Source: Streptomyces omiyaensis (GTDB lineage Bacteria; Actinomycetota; Actinomycetes; Streptomycetales; Streptomycetaceae). From it: DNA of 64,000 nucleotides. This document shows positions 42,007-49,940 of this stretch, piece after piece. The stretch covers positions 62,001 to 126,000 of the forward strand of contig NZ_BMVV01000011.1 in NCBI RefSeq assembly GCF_014650895.1, read 5' to 3'. Within the stretch, counting starts at the first letter, position 1. Each line of letters starts with the position of its first letter. The translations under genes and the position numbers were made by a program. Under the pieces are notes generated by a model that did not search any database, was not told the origin of the DNA, and worked only from the letters and a program-made list of their open reading frames with translations.

Positions 42007-43296
42007 ATGATCGTCACGTCGGCTCTTCGCCATGCCGCCGCGGGCTCCGCCGCGATGCTGCTCGTGCTCTCCGCCCCCGTGTCCGCCACCGCGACCGCGC
42101 CCCGCGCCCCGGCGGCCGCGCCCGGTCCCGCCCTCGGTCCCGCCCTCGGTGCGGGGGCCGTCGCCGAACCGAGCCCGCCCGCGCGCCGGTTCGTGGACCG
42201 GACCCGGCTCGACCGTTCGGGGACGCAGGTGGAACCGCTGGCGGGCGCGCCGGCCGTGCCCTCCCTCTCGGCGCTGTCCTGGGTGGTGGCGGACGCCGGG
42301 ACGGGCGAGGTGCTGGCGGCCCGCGCGGCCCATCGGAAACTGCCGCCGGCCAGCACGCTCAAGACCCTCTTCGCGCTCACCGCGCTCCCGCACCACGCGG
42401 CGTCCGAGCAGCACACGGTGGCCGACGAGGAGCTGACGGGGATCGGCGAGGGCAGCAGCCTGGTCGGGGTGAAGGAGGGGTACACCTACCGCGTCTCCGA
42501 CCTGTGGAACGGCGTCTTCCTCAGCTCCGGCAACGACGCCGTGCACGTCCTCGCGTCGATGAGCGGCGGCTGGGAGTCGATGGCCCGCCAGATGCAGGAC
42601 AAGGCGCGGTCGCTGGGGGCGAAGGACACCCACGTGGTCTCCCCCGACGGGTACGACGCGCCGGGCCAGGTCTCCTCCGCGTACGACCTGGCGGTGTTCG
42701 GGCGGGCGGGCGTCCAGGACCCCGAGTTCACCCGCTACTGCTCGACCGCGTACGCGGACTTCCCCGCGGGCTCGTGGTCGTACGGCATCGCCAACACCAA
42801 CCGGCTCCTCACCGGCGCGGACGGCATCGGCCGCTACCCGGGCATCATCGGCATCAAGAACGGCTACACCAGCAACGCGGGCAACACCCTCGTCGCCGCC
42901 GCCCGCCGCGGCGAGCGGACCCTCGTCGTGTCGGTGATGAACCCCCAGTGGGGCGGCGGGCTCGCCGTGTACCAGGAGGCGCGCTCCCTTCTCGACTGGG
43001 GCTTCGCGGCCGCGGACAAGGTCCGGCCGGTCGGTTCGCTGCTGCCCCCGAAGGCGCCGGAGGAGCCGGAGGCCGAGCGGGAGGAGGCGCGGGCCGTGGC
43101 CGTGCGCGGCGGGGCCGGCGCGCCTCCCGCCGCCCTGCGGACCGCGGAGCCCCGCCCCCGCCCGGTCACCGCGGCCGCGGCGGCGGCGCCCGCGGACTCC
43201 GGCCCTTCGGTGGCCCTCCCCCTGACGCTCGTCGCCTCGGCCTGCGCGGCCGCCCTCGCCCTCTGGGTCCTGCGCCGCCGCGCCGCCCGCGCCTGA
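42007..43296 (+). CDS. D-alanyl-D-alanine carboxypeptidase (peptidase S11)
   Basis: This 429-residue exported penicillin-binding protein has a signal peptide (about 1-30), the SxxK motif S116-T-L-K119, the SxN motif S174-G-N176 and, in place of KTG, K284-N285-G286. A Pro/Ala-rich tail leads to a C-terminal membrane helix (about 404-422) with RRRAAR after it, so the enzyme faces outside, anchored at the membrane. It trims the terminal D-Ala of peptidoglycan pentapeptides. KNG instead of KTG occurs in other actinobacterial members. Confidence 0.9.
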   Translation: MIVTSALRHAAAGSAAMLLVLSAPVSATATAPRAPAAAPGPALGPALGAGAVAEPSPPARRFVDRTRLDRSGTQVEPLAGAPAVPSLSALSWVVADAGTGEVLAARAAHRKLPPASTLKTLFALTALPHHAASEQHTVADEELTGIGEGSSLVGVKEGYTYRVSDLWNGVFLSSGNDAVHVLASMSGGWESMARQMQDKARSLGAKDTHVVSPDGYDAPGQVSSAYDLAVFGRAGVQDPEFTRYCSTAYADFPAGSWSYGIANTNRLLTGADGIGRYPGIIGIKNGYTSNAGNTLVAAARRGERTLVVSVMNPQWGGGLAVYQEARSLLDWGFAAADKVRPVGSLLPPKAPEEPEAEREEARAVAVRGGAGAPPAALRTAEPRPRPVTAAAAAAPADSGPSVALPLTLVASACAAALALWVLRRRAARA

Positions 43297-43379
43297 ACGG
43301 CGGCCGGGGCGGCGGCGGTCTCCGCCCCGCTCCGGTCTCCCTCGGCAGGCCCCCGCCACGGGTGTTCGGTCCGTGCCGG

Positions 43380-43990
43380 GGGCCTGCGGCGTCCGGACCG
43401 GCGGTGGGCGGCCACCCGCTCGCGGGTCGCGCACCGGCGGGAGCAGGAGCGGCGCTCGGGGCCGCTGCCGCGGGCGACGGCCGCCTCGGTCGGGTGCGCG
43501 GCGGGTCAGGGCATGGTGGCCGCCTGTCTCCCGGCGCTCGGGGCGGGGGCGCCGGGCGGTTCCGGCCGCGGCGCGCTGCCGCTCTCCGTCGCGGCGGCCA
43601 CCGCCCTCGCGGCGACCGCGCCGCACGACCGGTTCCGCGCGGCGGTGGCGCCGGTGCGGGTGCCGTGGGGCGGGGCGCTGGCGCAGGCCGGGGCGTGGGC
43701 GGTGGCGGCGACGGGCCGGTGGCCCTGGTGGCAGCGTTCGCGATGTCGGGCGCCGCCGAGGGGCCGCAGCTGACCGCCGTCTTCGCCGTCCGCCACGAGC
43801 AGACGCCGCGGGCGCTGCGCGGCCGGGTGTTCGCCGCCGGGGCCGGTCTGAGGATCACCGGCTTCGCGGCGGGCGCGACGGCCGCCGGGCCCGTCGCGTC
43901 CCGCTCCGTCGCGGCGGTGGTGTGCGCGCTGTCCGCCCTCCCCTGCGCCGGGCGGGCCGCCCGGCCCGGCGGTCACACGACGCCGGGGGC
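43380..43990 (+). pseudogene. MFS transporter remnant
   Basis: The clearest part, at about 43720-43960, reads VALVAAFAMSGAAEGPQLTA, VFAVRHEQTPRALRGRVFA and LRITGFAAGATAAGPVA, matching the last helices of MFS efflux proteins. Upstream similarity continues in another frame (about 43510-43720), so a frameshift and a missing N-terminal half make it non-functional. Its end overlaps the opposite-strand DUF5133 gene. Confidence 0.6.
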
Positions 43991-44197
43991 GCGGGCCGGG
44001 TCCGGGGCGAGGTAGCGCTCGGCGGCGCGGAGCGCTTCGGGGGTCGAGCGGACGCCCATGAGGACGCACAGGGTGTAGGCCGTGTCCTCGAAGCGCCGGC
44101 GGACCGAGAGGTCGCAGGGGGTGGCCAGGACGGTGCGTTCCTGGGCGCGGTAGTGCCGGAGGAGGCGTTCGACGGTGTTGCGGTCGGGCAGCAGCAT
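43973..44197 (-). CDS. DUF5133 protein
   Basis: This 74-residue protein begins MLLPDRNTVERLLRHYRAQE at the ATG at 44197, and residues 1-66 match the small actinobacterial DUF5133 family (CDLSVRRRFEDTAYTLCVLM, GVRSTPEALRAAERYL). Function unknown. It is probably a small helical cytoplasmic protein. Its 3' end overlaps the MFS remnant on the other strand. Confidence 0.75.
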   Translation of the reverse strand: MLLPDRNTVERLLRHYRAQERTVLATPCDLSVRRRFEDTAYTLCVLMGVRSTPEALRAAERYLAPDPARAPGVV

Positions 44198-44340
44198 GCG
44201 TTCCTCCGTGGCGGCCCCCGTCTCGTGCGTCGCTCCATGGTGCGCGCGCCCGGCCACCCGCGCGAGCCGTGCGGTCACGTTCCGTCACCGCACCCGCGTC
44301 CGAGGTGCGGGGGTCGCCCGGATGGCGGAGGGTCGAAGAC

Positions 44341-45378
44341 ATGAACGCGAGTACGCGGCTGAGGGTGGTCGTCACCGGCGCCACCGGGAACGTGGGGACG
44401 AGCGTGGTGCGGGCGCTGGCCCGCGAGGCGGGGGTCGGCCCGGTCCTCGGGCTGGCCCGCCGGCTGCCCGCCCTCGACCTGCCGGACGTCGAGTGGGCCG
44501 CCGTCGACCTGTCCGAGGACGGCGACGAGCCCCGGCTGGCCCAGTACGTGGCCGACGCCGACGCGGTGGTGCACCTGGCGTGGCGCTTCAACCCGACGCA
44601 CGACCCCGTGACGACCTGGCGGACCAATGTGCTCGGCACCCTGCGGGTGTGCGACGCGGTCGCGGCGGCGCGGGTGCCGGCCCTGGTCTGCGCCTCCTCC
44701 GTGGGGGCGTACTCCCCGGGGCCGGAGAGCGGCGCGCCCGTCTCGGAGGCGTGGCCGACGCACGGCTGGCCGGGGGCCGCCTACAGCCGGGAGAAGGCCT
44801 ATCTGGAGCGGGTCCTGGACACCTTCGAGCGGGACCACCCGCAGACCCGGGTGGTGCGGATGCGGCCGGCGTTCCTCTTCAAGGAGGAGGCGGCGAGCGA
44901 GCAGCGCCGGATCTTCGCCGGCCGGTTCCTGCCCGGACAGCTGGTCCGCCCCGACCTGCTGCCGGTGCTGCCGGAGTTCGGCGGCCTCCGCTTCCAGGTG
45001 CTGCACACCGACGACGCCGCCGACGCCTACGTGCGGGCGGTGCTGCGGGACGTGCGGGGTGCCTTCAACCTGGCGGCGGAGCCCGTGGTGGACGCGGCGC
45101 TGCTCGGCGAACTCTTCGGGGCCCGCCCGGTGCGGGTCCCGGCGGGCGCGGTGCGGGGCGCGCTCGCCGCGGCCTGGCACCTGCGCCTCGCCCCCGCCTC
45201 CCCCGGCCTCTTCGACCTGCTGCGCCACATCCCGGTGATGTCCGCGGACCGGGCGCGCGAGGAGCTGGGGTGGAGCCCGGCGGCGACCTCGGTGGAGGCC
45301 CTGGAGGCCTTCCTGCGCGGGGTCCGCTCCGGCGCGGGCGACGACACGGCCCCCCTGTCCGGCCGCCGCGTCGCCTGA
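44341..45378 (+). CDS. NAD-dependent epimerase/dehydratase (extended SDR)
   Basis: This 345-residue protein has the Rossmann motif VVVTGATGNVGTSVVRALAR (about 10-29) and the catalytic YSREK (YxxxK, near residue 145), with CASSVGAYSPG giving the Ser. These are marks of an extended short-chain dehydrogenase using NAD(P). The substrate, a nucleotide sugar or another metabolite, is not evident. A GGAGGG site precedes the ATG. It is convergent with the GST-like gene, only 7 bases apart. Confidence 0.85.
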   Translation: MNASTRLRVVVTGATGNVGTSVVRALAREAGVGPVLGLARRLPALDLPDVEWAAVDLSEDGDEPRLAQYVADADAVVHLAWRFNPTHDPVTTWRTNVLGTLRVCDAVAAARVPALVCASSVGAYSPGPESGAPVSEAWPTHGWPGAAYSREKAYLERVLDTFERDHPQTRVVRMRPAFLFKEEAASEQRRIFAGRFLPGQLVRPDLLPVLPEFGGLRFQVLHTDDAADAYVRAVLRDVRGAFNLAAEPVVDAALLGELFGARPVRVPAGAVRGALAAAWHLRLAPASPGLFDLLRHIPVMSADRAREELGWSPAATSVEALEAFLRGVRSGAGDDTAPLSGRRVA

Positions 45379-45385
45379 GACCCGT

Positions 45386-46258
45386 CTAGACGGTCCCGCT
45401 CCAGTCGACGACGCGGATGCCCGCGCCGGCCGCCTCGCGGCCCCGGCAGTGGGCGCGGTGGCGGCGGAGGACGGCCTCCACGTCGAGGTGGCGGGCGAAC
45501 GCGGGCCGGGCGGCGAGCCGCTGGGCGTAGGCCCAGAGCGCGCGGAAGCCGGCGACCCGGTCGAGGGCGGCCGCGTCGAGGTGCCAGCGGTGGACGGTGT
45601 CCAGCTGCACCAGGGCGCCCCACACGTGCACGTCGGCGAGGGTCGGGTCGGGGCCGAGGAGGTACGCCCGGCCGGTGAGCCGGGCGTCGAGGTCGGCGAG
45701 CGCGGCGAAGAGCGTGCCGAGGGCCTCCTCCGCCTCCCGCCGGGCGCCCTCCTCCGTGTCGAGGCCCAGCTCGCCGGCGCGCTGCGCGGCCCGGTGGACG
45801 CCGTCCGCGCAGAGCGCGGCGAGGGCGTCGATCTCCTCGTGGTGCTCCTCGGGGAGGAGGTCCGGCCCGTCCCCGCGGAAGCGGAGCGCGAGGTCGCGCA
45901 GGATGTCGGGGACGTGGGTGCTGACGATCCGTCCGGTCCAGGCGTCGCCGAGGACGGGTGCGGCGGCGGGGCCGGCGTAGAGGTGGGCGCTGGCCTCGTA
46001 GAGCGGGCGGAGGGCGGTGTACGAGCCGTCGGGGGCGTCGGGGACCTCGGGCAGGAGGCGCAGCGGGAGGGTGGCGTCGAGGCCGAGGAGTCCGTGGGTG
46101 ACGGCGATGCTCAGACAGTCGGGGTCGGCCGGGGCCACGTGGAGGCGATAGCGGTGCGGCACGGCGTAGTGGCCGCTGTCGGCGGAGCGGCCGATCCGGC
46201 CGCGGAAGGCGGGCGAGGCGGAGGCGGGCAGCAGCGAGGAGGGGACGACGACGGACAT
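45386..46258 (-). CDS. Glutathione S-transferase-like protein (Xi class / glutathionyl-hydroquinone reductase-like)
   Basis: This 290-residue protein has FRGRIGRSADSGHYAVPHRYRL near the start and a C-terminal all-helical GST domain with RAYLLGPDPTLADVHVWGAL (about 196-215), as in ECM4/YqjG proteins. The Cys-Pro-[WF] active site of true glutathionyl-hydroquinone reductases is not seen, and most actinobacteria use mycothiol. A short leader peptide of a type linked to sulfur genes lies 139 bases upstream, so sulfur or cysteine status may control it. Confidence 0.78.
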   Translation of the reverse strand: MSVVVPSSLLPASASPAFRGRIGRSADSGHYAVPHRYRLHVAPADPDCLSIAVTHGLLGLDATLPLRLLPEVPDAPDGSYTALRPLYEASAHLYAGPAAAPVLGDAWTGRIVSTHVPDILRDLALRFRGDGPDLLPEEHHEEIDALAALCADGVHRAAQRAGELGLDTEEGARREAEEALGTLFAALADLDARLTGRAYLLGPDPTLADVHVWGALVQLDTVHRWHLDAAALDRVAGFRALWAYAQRLAARPAFARHLDVEAVLRRHRAHCRGREAAGAGIRVVDWSGTV

Positions 46259-46396
46259 GGTGCTCCCAGGGTTGCTCGGTGCTGGGTCCGGGCGGGCTCC
46301 ATGACGTGCGGGAACGCCCGTGCGGCGGCAGCAGAGTGACGGGAAGGCGGTGACGAGGGGCCGCGGCACGGACGGGCGGCGGCGGACCGGGCGCGG

Positions 46397-46507
46397 TCAG
46401 ACCGCGCTGCACACCCGCAGCAGGTCGATGTGGCGGCGGGAGGTGAGGGGGAGGGAGCGCGGCAGGGTCGGGGCCGGGTGGCCGTGGAGCCCGTCGCCGT
46501 GTCCCAT
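46397..46507 (-). CDS. Putative cysteine-type leader peptide
   Basis: A 36-residue open frame begins MGHGDGLHGHPAP at 46507 after TAGGGAA, and ends LTSRRHIDLLRVCSAV. The RRH[VI]DL.RV.SA.C-like ending is the mark of a set of short streptomycete leader peptides found upstream of sulfur and cysteine metabolism genes. One Cys codon lies near the end. It precedes the GST-like gene on the same strand. It probably senses charged tRNA-Cys or ribosome stalling; the mechanism is inference. Confidence 0.65.
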   Translation of the reverse strand: MGHGDGLHGHPAPTLPRSLPLTSRRHIDLLRVCSAV

Positions 46508-46730
46508 GTGGTTCCCTACCCGTCCGCTCGGATTCCCTGACCCGAGTGTCCGGCGGGCGGCGGACGCCGTCAAGGGCGCGGACAGGACTGCCCGCCGCGT
46601 TCCCGCCCCGATGCGGGGAGGCCGCCGCGTCCGGCCGCGCGGCGCCCCGCGGGCACCCGGCGCGGGCGGGGACGGGACCAGGGGACCCGGTGTCCGGCGA
46701 CCCTCGGAGCCGTACGGAATAATGCGCCGC

Positions 46731-47186
46731 ATGCGCATTTCAGCCAGGGCCGACTACGCCGTGCGGGCCGCCCTCCAGCTCGCGGCCGCCCGGGACGCCG
46801 GGCCGTTGAAGGCGGAGGCGATCGCCGAGGACCAGGGGATCTCCCACAAGTTCCTGGAGGGGATCCTGGGCGACATGCGCAAGGGCGGCCTGGTGGAGAG
46901 CCAGCGCGGCGGGCGGGGCGGTTACTGGCTCGCCCGGCCGGCCGACACGATCTCGGTCGCGGACGTCATCCGCTGCGTCGACGGTCCACTGGTGTCGGTG
47001 CGCGGCGAGCGGCCGCCGGACCTGGCCTACACGGGTCCCGCGGAGTCGCTGCTGCCGCTGTGGATCGCGCTGCGGGCGAGCGTCCGCGAGGTGCTGGGCG
47101 TCTCGCTCGCCGAGGTCGCCTCGGCCCAGCTGCCGCCGCCGATCGCCGCGCGGGCGGACGACCCGGAGGCGTGGACCAACCCCTGA
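46731..47186 (+). CDS. Rrf2-family transcriptional regulator
   Basis: This 151-residue protein has the Rrf2 winged helix from residue 1 (MRISARADYAVRAALQLAAA, ISHKFLEGILGDMRKGGLVE, SQRGGRGGYWLARP). The three Cys that bind Fe-S in IscR/NsrR are absent; only one Cys (IRCVDG) is present, so it resembles CymR-type members that sense sulfur metabolites through partners. The ATG at 46731 fits the family start better than the one three codons before. It is divergent from the leader peptide and upstream of the DszC/SfnB-like gene. Confidence 0.85.
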   Translation: MRISARADYAVRAALQLAAARDAGPLKAEAIAEDQGISHKFLEGILGDMRKGGLVESQRGGRGGYWLARPADTISVADVIRCVDGPLVSVRGERPPDLAYTGPAESLLPLWIALRASVREVLGVSLAEVASAQLPPPIAARADDPEAWTNP

Positions 47187-47328
47187 CGGGCCGCCCGCGG
47201 TCCCCGTCCCCCGTCCCGCCCGGTCGCCCCATCCCGCCGCCGTCCGCGTCGACTTGACGCGATCTCACCCGACGGAACACCCCTATCCACATTCCGGACG
47301 CCCCTTGGGGCACCCGGCCCCCCTCTGC

Positions 47329-47342
47329 CACTATCCCTAGTG
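47329..47342. promoter_or_regulatory. Inverted repeat before the DszC/SfnB-like gene
   Basis: CACTA-N4-TAGTG is a perfect inverted repeat ending 34 bases before the ATG, followed by ATCCAGTGGGAT. It lies in the promoter zone and could be an Rrf2 target, given the regulator just upstream. Only the symmetry is observed. Confidence 0.45.
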
Positions 47343-47376
47343 ATCCAGTGGGATTACCGAGAGCAGGTGGGGTGGG

Positions 47377-48660
47377 ATGAGCACGCAGCAGACGACGCCG
47401 AGGGACGACACGCTCTGGCGGCGGGTCGTCCGGGAACTCGCCGACGACCTGGCCGTCGACGCGCACGCCCGCGACCGGGCCGGCAAGACCCCCTTCGACG
47501 AGGTCGAACGGCTCCAGGAGGCGGGGCTCCCCGCCTTCCTCACGGCGTCCGACCCCTCGCCGGGCGGCGGCGGACACGGGGCCGACCTGCGCACCGCGTG
47601 TTCCGCCGTCCGGGAGCTCTCCGCCGCCGACGGCTCGGTCGGCGAACTCCTGGCCCACCACTACGCCCTGTCGTGGACGAGCCGGTTCCTCGCCGGCCCC
47701 TCGGGACGGGCCGCCGAGACCTTCCCCCGCCTCGACGCCCGCACGGCCGCCGAGGGCTGGCTGCTCGCCGGGGCGACCGAGCCCGGCCCGGCCGGCACCG
47801 GCCCCGGACTCACCCTCACCCGAGCCGACCGGGGCGGCTGGCTGCTCGACGGGCGGCGCGCCTTCGACTCCGCGGTGACGGTCGCCGACCGCCTCGTCGT
47901 CGCCGCCCGCCCGGCCGGCACCGGCGACCTCCTCGTCGTCCTGGTGGACCCCGCCCATCCCGGGGTGTTCGCCGAGGCCGCCGCCGACCGGGTCGGCCAG
48001 CGGCTGACCGGCGCCGGGACGGTCGCCTTCGACCACGTCCCCGTCCCCCGGGCCCGGGTCCTCGGCACCCTGCCGGCCGACGAGCACTCCGTCGCCCCCT
48101 TCACCGCGCTCGCGCCGCTGGTGCTCCGGCTGCTCCTCGTGCACGTGGCCCTCGGCATCGCGGAGGGCGCGCTCGCCGAGGCCAGGGACGTGAACCGGGC
48201 GGTCCCGCCGGAACCGGGCCGCGCCCCGCGCGACGCCGCCACGGCCGACCCCCTCCCGGAGCGGGGCGACGACCCCTACCTGCTGCTCTCGTACGGCGAG
48301 CTGGCGACCGCCGCGCACACCGCCGCCGCCGTCGCCGAGCGCGCCACCGACGCCCTCACCCGCGGCCTGCGGGCGGGCTGGACCCTGGGCTACGAGGACC
48401 GCGCCGACCTCGCGGTCCTGGTGGCCGCCGCCGAGACCGTCACCGGGCCGGCGGCGGTCCGGCTGACCACCCGGATCCTGGAGCTCGTCGAGGGCGCCCC
48501 GCCGGCCGCACCGGGCGCCGGGGGCGGCGGCCCCGGTTTCGACCGCTTCTGGCGCAACGCCCGCGCGCTCACCGCCCGCACCCGCCCGTCGCACCGCCTC
48601 CGCGACATCGGCGACCACTACCTCAACGGGACCCACGCCCGCCTGGCCCGCAGCGCCTGA
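47377..48660 (+). CDS. Acyl-CoA dehydrogenase-fold flavin monooxygenase (DszC/SfnB-like)
   Basis: This 427-residue protein has the acyl-CoA dehydrogenase fold, with GWLLAGATEPGP in the middle domain and a C-terminus RFWRNARALTARTRPSHRLR, then DIGDHYLNG. The RxWRNARxxTxHDP...IGxxYLNG pattern is the hallmark of the DszC/SfnB group, which are FMNH2-dependent monooxygenases or desulfurising enzymes rather than true dehydrogenases. A reductase supplying FMNH2 is not adjacent. With the Rrf2 regulator before it, a role in using organosulfur compounds under sulfur limitation is plausible. Confidence 0.78.
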   Translation: MSTQQTTPRDDTLWRRVVRELADDLAVDAHARDRAGKTPFDEVERLQEAGLPAFLTASDPSPGGGGHGADLRTACSAVRELSAADGSVGELLAHHYALSWTSRFLAGPSGRAAETFPRLDARTAAEGWLLAGATEPGPAGTGPGLTLTRADRGGWLLDGRRAFDSAVTVADRLVVAARPAGTGDLLVVLVDPAHPGVFAEAAADRVGQRLTGAGTVAFDHVPVPRARVLGTLPADEHSVAPFTALAPLVLRLLLVHVALGIAEGALAEARDVNRAVPPEPGRAPRDAATADPLPERGDDPYLLLSYGELATAAHTAAAVAERATDALTRGLRAGWTLGYEDRADLAVLVAAAETVTGPAAVRLTTRILELVEGAPPAAPGAGGGGPGFDRFWRNARALTARTRPSHRLRDIGDHYLNGTHARLARSA

Positions 48661-48699
48661 TCGGCGATCAGACGCCGGAAGCCGAAAGCCAGGAGCCAG

Positions 48700-48895
48700 A
48701 AGCCGGGAGTCGGGAGTCGGGAGTCGGGAGTCGAAGGCCGGAGGTCAGGGCGCACGGACCGGAGGCGAGGACCGGTGCCCCGTCCGGCGGACCGGTGCCA
48801 GGGGCAGGGGCCGGGGTCAGAGGCAGGGGCCGGGATCAGGGGGCGGGGACCGGGGTCAGGGGGCGGGGGCCGGGGTCACGGGGCGGGGGTCAGCC
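48700..48895. repeat. G-tract-rich repeats between convergent genes
   Basis: Four copies of GGGAGTC run in tandem near 48706-48733, followed by many GGGG/GGGGG tracts on the plus strand (48795-48890), such as repeated GGGGCCGGGGTCAGG. The density of G-runs could form G-quadruplexes. It sits between the stops of two convergent genes, its right end running into the 3' end of the membrane protein gene, where a terminator hairpin would be expected. Confidence 0.7.
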
Positions 48896-49751
48896 CGACC
48901 GCCTCCTCGCCGTCCACGTCCCACTGACGGAGCGCCACCCGGCCGTCCTCCCCGCCGATCTGCCAGGGGTCGAACAGGCAGTCCGGCAGGTCGGTCACGA
49001 CGCTCTCGCCCCACCCCTCGGCCGCCGCGAACGTCCAGGTGCCCCGTGCCGTACAGGTCTCCACCGGCTCGCCGGGCGACGGGGCGAAGCCCGACGGGTC
49101 CATGAGGCCGTCGGCCGTCGCCGTGCCGTCGGCGGCCAGCTCCAGCGTGCCGCCGCGTCCGTCCTCCCAGGTGCCGACCAGCTCCCCGCGGGTCACCGCG
49201 GGCGGGCGGTACCCCTGCAGGACGCCGGTGGCGAAAGCGAGGCCGCCGAGGAGGGCCGTGGCGAAGACCGCGAGCGTGCCCCAGAGCGCGATCCCGCGCA
49301 GCAGCCACCGGCGGGGCAGCCGGGCCACCAGCGCGGCCGGGAGGATCCAGGCGGCGAGCGCCGGCCAGGCCGCGAGGGTCACGGGCACGGAGCGGAGGAA
49401 GGTCAGGCCCGTCAGCAGGGAGCCGCCCGCCGCGATCAGGACGGCGGCCGCCACGACCCACCACCACGCCTCGCTCCCGCGGCCGAAGCGCCGCCCGAGG
49501 GAGCCGGCGAGCACGAGCGTCGGCACCACCAGGACGGCCGCCCCCAGCCCGCCGAAGAGCACCACGAACGGCGTCGCCAGGGGCAGGTAGCCGAGCTCGA
49601 AGGCGTAGCCCCGGTGCTCGGACGACTCCTGGGTCGCCTCGAACGCCGCGAGCCCCACCGCGATCAGGGTCAGCTCCAGCATGAGCATGCCCGTCGCCAC
49701 CATCAGGACCCGGCCGAACGAAGGAGGACCGGGCCGCGTCGCCGTCTTCAT
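48876..49751 (-). CDS. Multi-helix membrane protein, unknown
   Basis: This 291-residue protein begins MKTATRPGPPSFGRVLMVAT and has five to six membrane helices (about 17-200), then a soluble C-terminal domain of about 90 residues with GELVGTWEDGRGGTLELAAD and GTWTFAAAEGWGE, a lipocalin-like beta pattern. No family recognised. An 18-bp perfect palindrome lies 34 bases before its start, so a repressor probably controls it. Confidence 0.65.
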   Translation of the reverse strand: MKTATRPGPPSFGRVLMVATGMLMLELTLIAVGLAAFEATQESSEHRGYAFELGYLPLATPFVVLFGGLGAAVLVVPTLVLAGSLGRRFGRGSEAWWWVVAAAVLIAAGGSLLTGLTFLRSVPVTLAAWPALAAWILPAALVARLPRRWLLRGIALWGTLAVFATALLGGLAFATGVLQGYRPPAVTRGELVGTWEDGRGGTLELAADGTATADGLMDPSGFAPSPGEPVETCTARGTWTFAAAEGWGESVVTDLPDCLFDPWQIGGEDGRVALRQWDVDGEEAVGLTPAP

Positions 49752-49784
49752 GACGATCACCCCCGGGAGCATCCTGCCACGGAC

Positions 49785-49802
49785 TCTTGAACATGTTCAA
49801 GA
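49785..49802. promoter_or_regulatory. 18-bp perfect palindrome
   Basis: TCTTGAACATGTTCAAGA is perfectly symmetric and AT-rich against the local background. It lies 34 bases upstream of the membrane protein start and 139 before the universal stress protein start, so it could control either. The size and symmetry fit a TetR- or MarR-type operator. No such regulator gene lies adjacent. Confidence 0.75.
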
Positions 49803-49940
49803 AAGGGTCCCGGGGACGGACGGACCGGCATGTCGGGACCTCCGGCCCTCCTCCGGGACGGCCGATGGGCCCAAGCTGGGAACGAGGAGGCACCGGCCGC
49901 CGGGCCGGGCCCGTTCCACCACGACCAGGGAGGACGTCGG

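Noticed and set aside
41588..42010. Possible plus-strand gene between P450 and carboxypeptidase
   Set aside because: Pro/Arg/Gly-rich translation, no ribosome site and overlapping open frames on both strands; looks like spacer.
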